From contig CAJIZG010000005.1 of the NCBI GenBank assembly GCA_905181865.1, positions 124,001 through 188,000 on the forward strand: a stretch of 64,000 nt of DNA. The letters run 5' to 3'. The number at the start of each line of letters is the position of its first letter. Positions within the stretch are counted from its first letter, which is position 1. Source of the stretch: Urechidicola croceus. GTDB taxonomy: Bacteria; Bacteroidota; Bacteroidia; Flavobacteriales; Flavobacteriaceae. Shown piece after piece: positions 55,160-64,000 of this stretch. The notes below the pieces were generated by a model that was given only the letters and a program-made list of their open reading frames with translations, had not been told where the DNA came from and ran no database searches. The position numbers and the translations under genes were made by a program.

Positions 55160-55711
55160 TTATTTAATAGTAGTTGCAAACAATTTAACAGCGATTGCTA
55201 GTAAAATAACTCCAAACACTTTGCGAATAATATTTATTCCAATAGGGCCTAAAATTCTTTCAATTTTGATAGACGTTTTAAAACGATGTAAATCAGAATA
55301 ACGTTTAAAAACACAGTAATAATTATATTCTGCTCTTAACGAGAGTAAAGTCGTTAAACTCCCAGGCCCAGCAATTAATGGAAAGGCTAAGGGAAAAACA
55401 GAGATCTTAACAGGATCATCTTCATCCTTGTATAAAGTAATTACTAGGATCATTTTTAAGGCAATATAAAATAAAATAAAAACGCCTAAAACTTCAAACG
55501 AATTTGCGTCAATTCCAATTATCGAAAGTAAACTCTTTCCTAAGAATAAAAACACGATCATAATAATACCAGATGTTATGGCAGATTTTTTGGATTGAAT
55601 ATGTCCAACTTTCTTCCTTAAATCTATAATGAATGGCGTGTTTTCAATAATATCTATTACGGCAAATAAAACCATAAAAGTTATTAATATTTCCTTGAAA
55701 TCAAATTTCAT
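55160..55711 (-). CDS. MarC family membrane protein with internal double frameshift
   Basis: 183 residues. PLAFPLIAGPGSLTTLLSLRA and the C-terminal GINIIRKVFGVILLAIAVKL are clear MarC-family segments. Between them, residues after AEY read NYYCVFKRYSDLHRF, which is unlike the family. One frame over, the same bases read IITVFLNVILIYIVLK, the membrane helix expected there. An inserted base near 55325 and a lost base near 55280 (in AAAA) would cancel, so the frame stays open but one helix is replaced by charged residues. The protein is probably damaged. Confidence 0.8.
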   Translation of the reverse strand: MKFDFKEILITFMVLFAVIDIIENTPFIIDLRKKVGHIQSKKSAITSGIIMIVFLFLGKSLLSIIGIDANSFEVLGVFILFYIALKMILVITLYKDEDDPVKISVFPLAFPLIAGPGSLTTLLSLRAEYNYYCVFKRYSDLHRFKTSIKIERILGPIGINIIRKVFGVILLAIAVKLFATTIK

Positions 55712-55807
55712 AATGAGTGCTATTTTTAAAATTCTAAACGAGAATAAATAGATTTTTTATCGTTTAAAAATACAAAAATACGCAATTAATAATTGTATTT
55801 TCGCCAT

Positions 55808-56386
55808 ATGATTCAACTAGGAAAAACACTTATTTCGGAGGAGATAATTGACAAAGATTTTGTCTGTAATTTATCTGCATGCAAAGGGGCTTGTTGTGTA
55901 GATGGTGATGCCGGAGCGCCACTTGAAGAGAGCGAATTAAAAATTTTAATGGATATTTATCCAAAAGTAAAACCGTTTTTAAGGCCAGAGGGAATAAAGG
56001 CAATAGAAGAGCAAGGATTATTTACGACTTCAGACGGTGAACATGAAACTACCCTTATTGATGGTAAAGATTGCGCCTATGTTACTTTTGATGAAAAAAA
56101 TACCGCTATGTGTGGAATAGAAGAGGCGTATAATCAGGGAGAGATATCTTGGAAAAAACCCATTTCATGTCACTTGTATCCGGTTAGAGTAGAAGATTAC
56201 AGTGAGTTTTCTGCTGTAAATTATCATAAGTGGCAAATTTGTGACGATGCTTGTACTTTAGGAAAAGAATTACAAGTACCAGTTTACAAATTTGTAAAAC
56301 AAGCTTTAATTAGAAAGTTTGGGGAAGACTGGTATGCAGAATTGGAAAAAGTAGCAGAAGAATACCTTAAGATTGGAAAGAAATAA
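55808..56386 (+). CDS. DUF3109 family Cys-rich protein
   Basis: 192 residues from ATG 55808; a TTG 15 bases earlier is also in frame. Cys clusters are conserved: CNLSACKGACCVDGDAG near the start, then DCAYVTF, MCGIE, SCHLYPVRV and CDDACTLGK. These fit DUF3109, which resembles the YkgJ-type zinc/iron-sulphur-binding families. It is cytoplasmic and of unknown function. It stands alone between marC (divergent) and the nrd genes. Confidence 0.85.
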   Translation: MIQLGKTLISEEIIDKDFVCNLSACKGACCVDGDAGAPLEESELKILMDIYPKVKPFLRPEGIKAIEEQGLFTTSDGEHETTLIDGKDCAYVTFDEKNTAMCGIEEAYNQGEISWKKPISCHLYPVRVEDYSEFSAVNYHKWQICDDACTLGKELQVPVYKFVKQALIRKFGEDWYAELEKVAEEYLKIGKK

Positions 56387-56707
56387 ATTGACTATTCGAA
56401 TACTGGTTACTTCATTAAAAGGAGCAAATCAAAAAAGGATTGTCGAGAACTCCATACTTTGACGTTTTTCAAAAAGTTCAATGGCTCCAATGGTTTGCTT
56501 AAGAAAAACTTTTTAAAACACTAAAAATCAGTTAATTGAGAACGCATGGAGTTTTGATAATTTCCCTATTTTTTGATAATTTGTTAAGAACTATCAGCTA
56601 TTGTGAATAAGTAAGACTTTTATATTTGACGAATATTTTAAATATTTGTTACAATTCCAGACGAAGTAAAAAAAAAATTTAATACTCAAAGAAAACACAC
56701 CGTTCAA
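56387..56707 (+). promoter_or_regulatory. nrdB upstream region with promoter and direct repeats
   Basis: A 321-base gap without a gene. TTG (56601-56603), a 17-base spacer and TATATTTG (56621-56628) form a Bacteroidota-type promoter about 80 bases before nrdB. Just upstream TTTTGATAATTT occurs twice (56552-56563 and 56571-56582), 19 bases apart, which could be a regulator binding site. No clear NrdR box was recognised. Confidence 0.5.
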
Positions 56708-57679
56708 ATGCCACAAGTAGAACCTATTTTACAAGAAAATAAAAGCAGATTTGTAATCTTCCCTATTCAACATCAAGATATTTGGGAATGGTATAAAAAG
56801 CAAGAAGCAAGTATTTGGACTGCAGAAGAAATTGACTTACATCAAGACGTTGTTGATTGGGAAAACAAATTGTCGGATGATGAGCGCTATTTCATCAAGC
56901 ATATTTTAGCATTTTTTGCCGCTTCTGATGGAATCGTAAATGAAAATTTAGCAGAAAATTTTGTTTCAGAAGTTCAGTATACGGAGGCCAAGTTCTTCTA
57001 TGGTTTTCAAATAATGATGGAGAATATTCACTCAGAAGTATATTCGTTATTAATTGATACGTATGTAAAGAATGAAGTAGAAAAAGACGAATTGTTTAGA
57101 GCTATTGATGTGTTTCCTGCAATTAAAGAAAAAGCAGATTGGGCATTAAAATGGATTGATAGCGATAGTTTTGCAGAGCGATTAATTGCCTTTGCTGCTG
57201 TAGAGGGAATCTTCTTTTCAGGGAGTTTCTGTTCTATTTTTTGGATGAAAAAGAGAGGATTACTTCCAGGGTTAACTTTTTCTAATGAGTTAATTTCTAG
57301 AGATGAAGGTTTACATTGTGATTTTGCTGTGCATTTACACAATAATCACATCGTAAATAAAGTTCCTAAAGAAAGAATAACACATATTCTTACAAACGCG
57401 TTGGATATAGAACGTGGATTTATTACAGAATCTTTACCAGTAAGTTTAATTGGTATGAATTCGAAATTAATGACGCAATATCTAGAATTTGTAACAGATA
57501 GATTGTTATTGGAGTTTGGTTGTGATAAAGTATACAATGCAACGAATCCATTTGATTTTATGGAAATGATTTCTCTTGAAGGGAAAACTAATTTCTTTGA
57601 AAAACGGGTTTCTGAATACCAAAAAGCTGGAGTGAAATCTGGTGGAAATGTTGACATCTCTTTTGATGCGGACTTTTAA
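56708..57679 (+). CDS. nrdB: Ribonucleotide reductase class I, beta subunit
   Basis: 323 residues, the dinuclear-metal, radical-generating subunit that supplies deoxynucleotides. Metal ligands and the radical Tyr lie in [20 protein letters not shown] and [12 protein letters not shown], with the second helix pair [20 protein letters not shown] and [17 protein letters not shown]. nrdB comes before nrdA, the usual order in Bacteroidota. A 162-base spacer with three hairpins separates the two. Confidence 0.95.
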   Translation: MPQVEPILQENKSRFVIFPIQHQDIWEWYKKQEASIWTAEEIDLHQDVVDWENKLSDDERYFIKHILAFFAASDGIVNENLAENFVSEVQYTEAKFFYGFQIMMENIHSEVYSLLIDTYVKNEVEKDELFRAIDVFPAIKEKADWALKWIDSDSFAERLIAFAAVEGIFFSGSFCSIFWMKKRGLLPGLTFSNELISRDEGLHCDFAVHLHNNHIVNKVPKERITHILTNALDIERGFITESLPVSLIGMNSKLMTQYLEFVTDRLLLEFGCDKVYNATNPFDFMEMISLEGKTNFFEKRVSEYQKAGVKSGGNVDISFDADF

Positions 57680-57841
57680 AATCGGACCTATTAGTCTCTC
57701 TGTTTAACAGAGAAAACCCCATAAACGTTTCCTTTTAAGGAGACATTCAAAATGTATTTTCTTATAGATTGAAAGATCTTTAAGGAAAGATCAACTAATT
57801 AATTTGGGTCTTAGACTCTAAAATTTAAACAACTAAAAGGC
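57680..57841 (+). other. Structured spacer between nrdB and nrdA
   Basis: Three perfect or near-perfect hairpins follow each other: TCTCTGTT/AACAGAGA (57697-57713), GTTTCCTT/AAGGAGAC (57727-57744, one G-U) and GATCTTT-AAGG-AAAGATC (57775-57792). None is followed by a T-tract. The spacer may be a structured leader of nrdA. Confidence 0.45.
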
Positions 57842-60223
57842 ATGTTTGTACTAAAAAGAGACGGTAGAAAAGAACCAGTAATGTTCGACAAGATTACGGC
57901 TAGAATTCGTAAGTTATGTTATGGATTGAATAAGTTGGTTGATCCAACCAAAGTGGCAATGCGTGTGATTGAAGGTTTATATGATGGAGTAACCACTTCA
58001 GAGTTGGATAATCTTGCTGCAGAAACAGCTGCTACCATGACCGTACAACATCCAGATTTTGCCAAACTAGCTGCTAGAATTGCTGTTTCTAACTTGCATA
58101 AGAACACTAAAAAAACGTTTTCTGAAGTAGTAGATGATTTATATTATTATGTAAATCCTAGAACGGGAAAGAAAGCACCGTTAATTGCTGATGATACCTA
58201 TGCGGTAATTAAGGAAAATGCTGAAAAATTAGATTCTACAATTATATATAATCGAGATTTCAATTATGATTATTTCGGCTTTAAAACATTAGAGCGTTCT
58301 TATTTATTAAAAATAAATGGTGAGGTAGCAGAGCGTCCTCAACATATGTTAATGCGTGTCGCTATTGGAATTCATTTAAATGATTTAGATGAAGCCGTTG
58401 CAACTTATGAGTTGATGAGTAAAAAATTCTTTACCCATGCAACACCAACATTGTTTAACGCTGGCACACCAAAACCTCAAATGTCTTCATGTTTCTTATT
58501 GCAAATGCAAGACGATAGTATTGATGGGATTTACGATACGTTAAAACAAACCGCTAAGATTTCTCAGTCTGCAGGTGGAATAGGATTATCTATTCATAAT
58601 GTAAGAGCGACAGGATCTTATATTAGAGGAACAAATGGTACTTCTAATGGTATTGTGCCTATGTTAAAAGTTTACAATGATACGGCCAGATATGTAGATC
58701 AAGGAGGCGGAAAACGTAAAGGATCGTTCGCAATGTATATTGAGCCTTGGCATGCAGATGTATTTGATTTCTTAGATTTAAGAAAGAATACAGGGAAAGA
58801 AGAAATGCGTGCACGTGATTTATTTTACGCAATGTGGATTCCAGATTTGTTTATGAAGCGAGTCCAAGAAGATGGGGAATGGACTTTGATGTGTCCGAAT
58901 GAATGTCCCCATTTATTTGATACTTACGGAGACGAATTTGATAAGTTATACGAAGGGTATGAAAAAGTAGGAAAAGGGCGTAAAACAATTAGAGCGCGCG
59001 AATTATGGGAGAAAATCCTAGAAGCGCAAATTGAGACCGGAAACCCTTATATGTTGTATAAAGATGCGGCAAACCGTAAATCCAATCAAAAGAATTTAGG
59101 AACTATTCGTTCTTCGAATTTGTGTACAGAGATTATGGAGTACACCGCAAAAGATGAGGTTGCTGTATGTAATTTAGCTTCTATTGCAGTGTCCATGTTT
59201 ATTAGTGAAGATAAAGAAGGAAAGAAATATTTCAATCATAAAAAATTATTTGATATTACTAAAAAAGTAACTAGAAATTTAGATACGGTAATTGACCGTA
59301 ATTATTACCCTATTAAAGAGGCAGAAAACTCAAATTTCCGTCATCGCCCGGTTGGATTAGGAATTCAAGGTTTGGCAGATGCTTTTATAATGTTAAGAAT
59401 GCCATTTACTTCTGATGAGGCAAAGGTGTTGAACCAAGAGATTTTTGAAACTATTTATTTTGCGGCAGTAACGTCTTCTATGGAGATGGCAAAAGAAAAG
59501 GGAGCATACTCAACATTTAAAGGTTCTCCAATGAGTGAAGGAGAGTTCCAATTCAATATGTGGAATGTTTCTGAAGATGATTTAAGCGGAAGATGGGATT
59601 GGAAAAAATTGCGTAAGCAAGTAATGAAAACGGGTGTAAGAAACTCGTTGTTAGTAGCTCCTATGCCTACGGCTTCCACATCGCAAATACTAGGAAACAA
59701 TGAAGCATTTGAGCCATATACTTCTAATATTTACACAAGAAGAGTTTTATCAGGGGAGTTTATTGTGGTAAACAAACACTTGTTAGAAGATTTAGTAGAA
59801 TTAGGTTTATGGGATAACGCGATGAAAGAAGATATCATGCGTGCAAATGGATCTATTCAACATATTGATGTAATTCCACAAGAATTAAAAGAACTGTACA
59901 AAACAGTTTGGGAGTTGAGCATGAAAGATATTATTGATATGGCGCGTCAAAGAGGGTACTTTATTGATCAATCTCAATCAATGAACTTGTTTATGCAAGA
60001 TGCAAATTATGCAAAACTAACATCGATGCATTTCTATGCATGGAAATCTGGATTAAAAACCGGAATGTATTATTTAAGAACAAAATCTGCTGTAAATGCA
60101 ACGCAGTTTACAGTTTCTAAAGAAGTTAAAAAAGAAGACGAACCACTAACACCAGAAGAGTTGAAAGCAATGTTAATTGCTTCTCAAAATGACCCTGATG
60201 ATTGTGAAATGTGTGGGTCATAA
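57842..60223 (+). CDS. nrdA: Ribonucleotide reductase class I, alpha subunit
   Basis: 793 residues, the catalytic subunit. An ATP-cone begins the protein ([20 protein letters not shown]). The active-site Cys residues are in [17 protein letters not shown] and [10 protein letters not shown], the catalytic pair with [14 protein letters not shown], and the C-terminal shuttle pair is CEMC at the very end. SASTSQ-like [20 protein letters not shown] is the conserved substrate loop. It forms the active complex with NrdB. A terminator follows at 60249. Confidence 0.96.
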   Translation: MFVLKRDGRKEPVMFDKITARIRKLCYGLNKLVDPTKVAMRVIEGLYDGVTTSELDNLAAETAATMTVQHPDFAKLAARIAVSNLHKNTKKTFSEVVDDLYYYVNPRTGKKAPLIADDTYAVIKENAEKLDSTIIYNRDFNYDYFGFKTLERSYLLKINGEVAERPQHMLMRVAIGIHLNDLDEAVATYELMSKKFFTHATPTLFNAGTPKPQMSSCFLLQMQDDSIDGIYDTLKQTAKISQSAGGIGLSIHNVRATGSYIRGTNGTSNGIVPMLKVYNDTARYVDQGGGKRKGSFAMYIEPWHADVFDFLDLRKNTGKEEMRARDLFYAMWIPDLFMKRVQEDGEWTLMCPNECPHLFDTYGDEFDKLYEGYEKVGKGRKTIRARELWEKILEAQIETGNPYMLYKDAANRKSNQKNLGTIRSSNLCTEIMEYTAKDEVAVCNLASIAVSMFISEDKEGKKYFNHKKLFDITKKVTRNLDTVIDRNYYPIKEAENSNFRHRPVGLGIQGLADAFIMLRMPFTSDEAKVLNQEIFETIYFAAVTSSMEMAKEKGAYSTFKGSPMSEGEFQFNMWNVSEDDLSGRWDWKKLRKQVMKTGVRNSLLVAPMPTASTSQILGNNEAFEPYTSNIYTRRVLSGEFIVVNKHLLEDLVELGLWDNAMKEDIMRANGSIQHIDVIPQELKELYKTVWELSMKDIIDMARQRGYFIDQSQSMNLFMQDANYAKLTSMHFYAWKSGLKTGMYYLRTKSAVNATQFTVSKEVKKEDEPLTPEELKAMLIASQNDPDDCEMCGS

Positions 60224-60248
60224 AAATAGTATCAATCCTAAGACAAAG

Positions 60249-60276
60249 CCTCAACTTTAATTAGTTGGGGTTTTTT
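60249..60276 (+). terminator. Terminator after nrdA
   Basis: CCTCAACT (60249-60256) pairs with AGTTGGGG (60263-60270, one G-U) and is followed by TTTTTT. Confidence 0.85.
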
Positions 60277-60791
60277 AGTTTTAAATACTATATATAAGTG
60301 GGTGAGGTCGTGATTTTCTCGTTTATGTAAAAGAAAAAAAAATATTTGGAGTGCTAATATGTTTCGGTTGGCTGACTCCGTATTTATAAAATTGTATATC
60401 GACAATTCTACCAAATACTAATACCAACAGCGCATATAAAAAATGCAATTAAGTTATACAATCAAGTAAGGTTACATTTATCTTTAGACTTTAAAACAAC
60501 CGATATGGTATATGAAAATACCCCTTAAATTTAATCTTAACTTTTAGCCATATTTAAGACGAGACACTTCGTTTGGTTTAGAAAGCATCAAATGCTTACT
60601 CTAAGAAAAGAAATACAGCGCTAGAACAATTTTAAAGCCATTACCTAGCACTAGTATAGTTCATTTGGTAGAATAAGCTAAATTTTAAGATAAGTATATT
60701 TACTAAAAGATTTAGCATTTTGATACGTAGGTTTCTCTTAATGCCAAACGCTCCGCATTTGAACCGTTAGCTTTAATTTACAGAAATAAAA
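60277..60791. other. AT-rich gap without recognisable gene
   Basis: No open frame of note, no RNA gene and no clean repeat were seen on either strand. A stretch near 60748-60772 (AACGCTCCGCATTTGAACCG) looks repeat-like, but no second copy was found in the window. It marks the border of the accessory patch. Confidence 0.4.
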
Positions 60792-62126
60792 ATGGATACA
60801 AAAAAACGCATAATAACAATTCTTTTACTTTCAATTATTCCTTTTAAGTCCTATTCCCAAAACGTTCTTAACGTAGGGTCAAAAAGGGAATTATTCATTG
60901 ATAAGCATCTAATAGACACTATTTCTGACTTAGAATTAAAATTAAACCACCCTCAAGAAATAAAAAGCACAAACATTCCAAACGGTTATTATCAGACTAT
61001 AATTAAAACAGATAGCCTATATAGAATTTATTTTAGAGATCAATTAGATTTTTGGAAAGGTGGAGGATATGATGGGAATCCTGGTGAAATAACGAAAAGT
61101 GCAACTAGTTTAGACGGATATAATTGGAAAGAAGAATACACTTTTTTAAACGACAGTATAAAAAATTATATATATTACGAGCCTCCTTTTAGTCATAATT
61201 TCACTCCTTTTAACGACTTAAACCCAAAAACTAAATATAAATTCCGAGCGATAGCTGGCACAAAAGATATTGGAGGCCTTTTTTCTTTTTATTCAAATGA
61301 TGGAATAACATTTAAGAGAAGTAAAGAAGCGATCATTAAAGCTGATACAAGATATTATGAATTTGATTCTCAGAATCTCGCATTTTGGTCAGCGAAAGAA
61401 GAACAATATGTTTGTTATTTCAGAAGGTCTATCAACGGCCTTAGATCTTTTTCAAGAACCACTTCTAAAGATTTTGTTAATTGGAGTATCCCTATAAATA
61501 TATTTCCCAATCTGGAAGGAGAACATTTATATACCTCTGGAGTACAACCGTATTTTAGAGCTCCTCATATTTATATTGCTTTATGTACCAGGTTTTTTCC
61601 TAAAAACGGGAGTTCTACGGATATAGTTATAATGAACTCAAGAGATGGACTTACATTTAATAGGTTATTTAAAGAGGCTTTTATAAGACCTGGCATCGAT
61701 CAAAAAAGATGGGGAAATAGGTCAAATTATATTACGTTAAATGTAGTCCCTTTGGATGATAAATACATGGGGGTTTTTGCACGTAACAGTTTATATAAGA
61801 TGAGATTGGATGGTTTTTCATCGGTAAATGCTAATTTCAACAAAGGATTTTTTATTACAAAGCCATTTCAGTTTAAAGGAAATCAATTAGAAATCAATTA
61901 TTCTACAAGTGCTGGAGGGTACATTACCATTGAAATATTAGATGAAAATAATAATCCAATAGGTGATTTTATAAATAATATTTCTGATAAGATGATAGGC
62001 GATGAAATTTCTCGAATAGTTACTTGGGGGGAAGAAATGAATCTTTCTTCTTTAATGCATAAAAATATTAAACTCCGCATAATTATGAAGGAAGCCGATT
62101 TATATTCCTTAAAATTCACGGATTAA
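60792..62126 (+). CDS. Secreted beta-propeller-like protein (glycoside-hydrolase-like)
   Basis: 444 residues with a signal peptide (ends YSQ, about 22). The opening VGSKRELFIDKHLIDTISDL and repeats such as SATSLDGYNWKEEY, FYSNDGITFKRSKEA and MNSRDGLTFNRLFKEA look like blades of a five-bladed propeller of the GH32/GH43/GH117 kind. The C-terminus (about 350-444) is a beta-sandwich-like domain with FSSVNANFNKGFF and YTSAGGYITIEI-type strands. I recall similar exported proteins in Bacteroidota and Planctomycetota glycan loci. Catalytic residues cannot be assigned. Confidence 0.68.
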   Translation: MDTKKRIITILLLSIIPFKSYSQNVLNVGSKRELFIDKHLIDTISDLELKLNHPQEIKSTNIPNGYYQTIIKTDSLYRIYFRDQLDFWKGGGYDGNPGEITKSATSLDGYNWKEEYTFLNDSIKNYIYYEPPFSHNFTPFNDLNPKTKYKFRAIAGTKDIGGLFSFYSNDGITFKRSKEAIIKADTRYYEFDSQNLAFWSAKEEQYVCYFRRSINGLRSFSRTTSKDFVNWSIPINIFPNLEGEHLYTSGVQPYFRAPHIYIALCTRFFPKNGSSTDIVIMNSRDGLTFNRLFKEAFIRPGIDQKRWGNRSNYITLNVVPLDDKYMGVFARNSLYKMRLDGFSSVNANFNKGFFITKPFQFKGNQLEINYSTSAGGYITIEILDENNNPIGDFINNISDKMIGDEISRIVTWGEEMNLSSLMHKNIKLRIIMKEADLYSLKFTD

Positions 62127-62383
62127 AAACGAACACTATTTACAGTAAATAAGTTGTTCAGTTATGTGAGAAAAATAGAGATAACCCAAAACACACAGCT
62201 AAACGGTCCCTTACTTGCCAGATACTAAAAGGGTATCGTCAATAGTTCCAAAATTTAGTAAAATAGCTATCCTTGCGGCTCTTTTATCAATTCATCCACG
62301 CTAGCTATTCTTGGATTGATATCACTCTTCTTTTACTTACATAGTATTCATGAATTCCTAATCCGACCAAAGCCAAAAATACT

Positions 62384-62934
62384 ATGATTGCTATATACCG
62401 GGCCAAAGGTTTCTCCCCAGAAATAACAGTTGAAGACTTTCCTTTAAGAGGCAAATCGGTATTACTTCACATAAAACGTAGACGCTGGACCCTTGTTGAT
62501 ACAGGGAAAATAATAAAAAGAGATTGGCAATTAGTAGTAAAAGGTACTCGCATAACTAGCGAGTTTGCCTCTTTTTTAAAAGATATCACTTGATACGCAT
62601 CCTGTGAGCGCCAAACATTTTGGAGATTATTATAAAACCAATGGTAATTTTCTTTTTTATCACTATAAAAACCATCTTAGCGGTTTTAAAGATTGGACAC
62701 AAAAAGAACATGCTCAGGATTAGTTACTTTATCAAGACAATACTAGGTAAGTATTTAAGTCTAGATGAAACTTTTTTATCTAATGGTGTACTTTACACAA
62801 TCTTAACCAACAAAGGTGCACATAGTAAAAAAGGCAGTATAGTTGCTATTGAAAAAGAAACTAAGGCTGATGAGGTGATTAATATACTTCACAAAACTCC
62901 TTTAGAGAGGCGAAATATTGTAAAGGAAGTATAA
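62384..62934 (+). pseudogene. ISAon1-family transposase remnant
   Basis: The first piece (62384-62593) has KGFSPEITVEDFPLRGKSVL, LHIKRRRWTLVDTGKIIKRD and VKGTRITSEFASFLKDIT, typical of the ISAon1 N-terminal protein but lacking its start. From 62598 a second frame reads HPVSAKHFGDYYKTNGNFLF and HLSGFKDWTQKEHAQD, then a TAG. A third frame continues YLSLDETFLSNGVLYTILTN and GAHSKKGSIVAIEKETKAD, with the first catalytic Asp, and stops at 62932. The rest is absent. It is a decayed element without visible ends. Confidence 0.8.
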
Positions 62935-63111
62935 TTGATTTTGGGAAACAATGACCTTTTAACATTTCTTTTTTAAGTAAAGATAAATTTTTCAACTTCT
63001 CTTTAAACTTGATGTGATAGGACTTTTTGCTGAGTTTATGGGTCAACTATAATTACGGCTGATCCATAATAACTCAATTCAAACAGATGCGACAGAGTCA
63101 GAATATTTCTA

Positions 63112-63119
63112 TATATTTG
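63112..63119 (+). promoter_or_regulatory. -7 box before the hypothetical secreted protein
   Basis: TATATTTG fits TAnnTTTG, 46 bases before the ATG at 63166. No -33 box is clear. Confidence 0.4.
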
Positions 63120-63165
63120 TAAATCAAAATAGTGAGTTTTAAGTTTAATATATTAATAAAAAATT

Positions 63166-63831
63166 ATGAAGTTTTTTTTATGTCTATTTCTGTTAATATC
63201 ATCAACCATATATTCCCAGGATCTATCTAAATATTACAATACTGGAAATACAACGATGTCTAAAAAATGGGTTAACTCCAATTGGGAAGTTGGGACTATT
63301 ATGCTGTCGGATGGTTCTGAAATCAAGGGAGATGTTAAGGGAGTTTATGGTAACAAAGGAGTATCAAGTTTTAAATTCAGAAAGAAAAAAGGAGATGACA
63401 CTAGAAAGATTAAAGCAGAGGACTGTTTGTTAGTTTCTGTAAATAGTATTATTACTTTATCTCTTCCTAAAAATTTAAAAAAGAAGTCGGGCAAAAAAAG
63501 TTTTTATGTTGCCATGTATTATGGCAAATACCTAACTGTTTTTGAAAATCCGGAAGCGAGCACAGCAAATGGTCAAAGCACATCACTTTTGGGACGAGGT
63601 CTTGGTAAGAGTACAGATTTCAAACAAGGAGGTGGACGAATGCTGAGTTTCTTAGCATTAAAAGACAATGAGTTCTCTAAATTAACAGCGCTTAATTTTA
63701 GAAAACAAATGAAAAAACTCTGTGGAGATAATAAAAAGTGGACATCCAGAACATCCGATAAAAAATGGTTTCAATATGACAACCTTTATAAAGTTACACA
63801 TTTTTACAATCAAACGAAATCTAAACAATAG
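63166..63831 (+). CDS. Hypothetical secreted protein
   Basis: 221 residues with a signal peptide (ends YSQD, about 18). The mature part is basic; GTIMLSDGSEIKGDVKGVYG and VSSFKFRKKKGDDTRKIKAE suggest a small beta-barrel-like repeat at about 45-95. The rest is not recognised. It is followed 35 bases later by another secreted protein in the same direction. Confidence 0.7.
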   Translation: MKFFLCLFLLISSTIYSQDLSKYYNTGNTTMSKKWVNSNWEVGTIMLSDGSEIKGDVKGVYGNKGVSSFKFRKKKGDDTRKIKAEDCLLVSVNSIITLSLPKNLKKKSGKKSFYVAMYYGKYLTVFENPEASTANGQSTSLLGRGLGKSTDFKQGGGRMLSFLALKDNEFSKLTALNFRKQMKKLCGDNKKWTSRTSDKKWFQYDNLYKVTHFYNQTKSKQ

Positions 63832-63866
63832 ATTTATAAAAATAGGACCCCAATAAATTGAACTCT

Positions 63867-64000
63867 ATGCAATACTTAATTTCTAGTATATTATTGTTAT
63901 TCGTTTTGAATATTAATGCCCAAGAAACGGTAAAATCAAAAGAATTTAAATATACAAAAACAAATGAAAAAACACGTTTTCTGGGTTATTTGTCCACATT
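63867..64000 (+). CDS. Secreted protein, 5' part (runs off window)
   Basis: From ATG 63867, 44 codons are visible: MQYLISSILLLFVLNINAQE, a signal peptide cut after NAQ, then a Lys-rich stretch (TVKSKEFKYTKTNEKTRF). The protein is incomplete and not recognised. It probably forms a pair with the gene at 63166. Confidence 0.65.
   Translation, partial: MQYLISSILLLFVLNINAQETVKSKEFKYTKTNEKTRFLGYLST

Noticed and set aside
60748-60772. Possible attC-like or repeat sequence in the gap before the propeller gene
   Set aside because: Only one copy was seen, no integrase is present and the needed paired core sites could not be matched.

Overview
The window looks like a chromosomal segment of a marine-type member of the Flavobacteriaceae (Bacteroidota). 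The evidence is low GC, promoters of the TTTG-N19-TAnnTTTG type, many lipoprotein signals, the type IX secretion/gliding lipoprotein PorW (SprE), a split ATP synthase locus (atpBEFHAG without atpDC), and Bacteroidota-specific families such as DUF4270, DUF4271, DUF4296 and DUF3109. No genus can be named from the sequence alone.

Layout. 0-7.5 kb: housekeeping genes (glnS, folB, tRNA-Cys) and exported hydrolases (S8 and M1 peptidases), a LysE-type exporter and a PaaE-like reductase. 7.5-16.6 kb: an ABC-ATPase remnant, then porW, a bactofilin, atpZ/atpI-like, a small membrane protein and atpBEFHAG. These end in a 53-bp tandem repeat that copies the end of atpG and a 27-bp perfect terminator hairpin. 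16.6-24.7 kb: lipoproteins, an AlbA_2 protein, an ALDH7-type dehydrogenase, and a lipoprotein/ECF sigma/double-membrane-spanning anti-sigma-like operon.

24.7-41.8 kb is an accessory region. Four consecutive exported proteins (Gfo/Idh/MocA, M81/MlrC, an acetyl-esterase-like hydrolase and an AP-endonuclease-fold TIM barrel) are intact and lie in one direction. Next come a frameshifted CBM9-like gene, a heavily decayed double esterase gene, an IS3-family element, a Tat-exported Gfo/Idh/MocA protein, an intact ISAs1-family element with a 9-bp target duplication, a C69 peptidase and an SGNH hydrolase. The intact genes suggest periplasmic processing of an acylated sugar or glycoconjugate. The pseudogenes suggest that the extracellular polymer-attack part has been lost.

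41.7-60.2 kb returns to core genome: tyrS, pyrC, a polyprenol-sugar synthase, a broken DUF4271 gene, hemD, radA, panDC, a GT5 N-domain protein, DUF4270, a MarC protein with a compensated double frameshift, DUF3109, and nrdB-nrdA with a structured spacer. 60.2-64 kb is a second accessory patch with a secreted beta-propeller-like protein and a decayed ISAon1-family transposase, followed by secreted proteins of unknown function.

No CRISPR array, rRNA or prophage was seen. The most interesting items are the Dma-like anti-sigma operon, the exported four-gene cassette, the atpG-tail tandem repeat, the dispersed palindromic repeat family and the MarC compensated frameshift.
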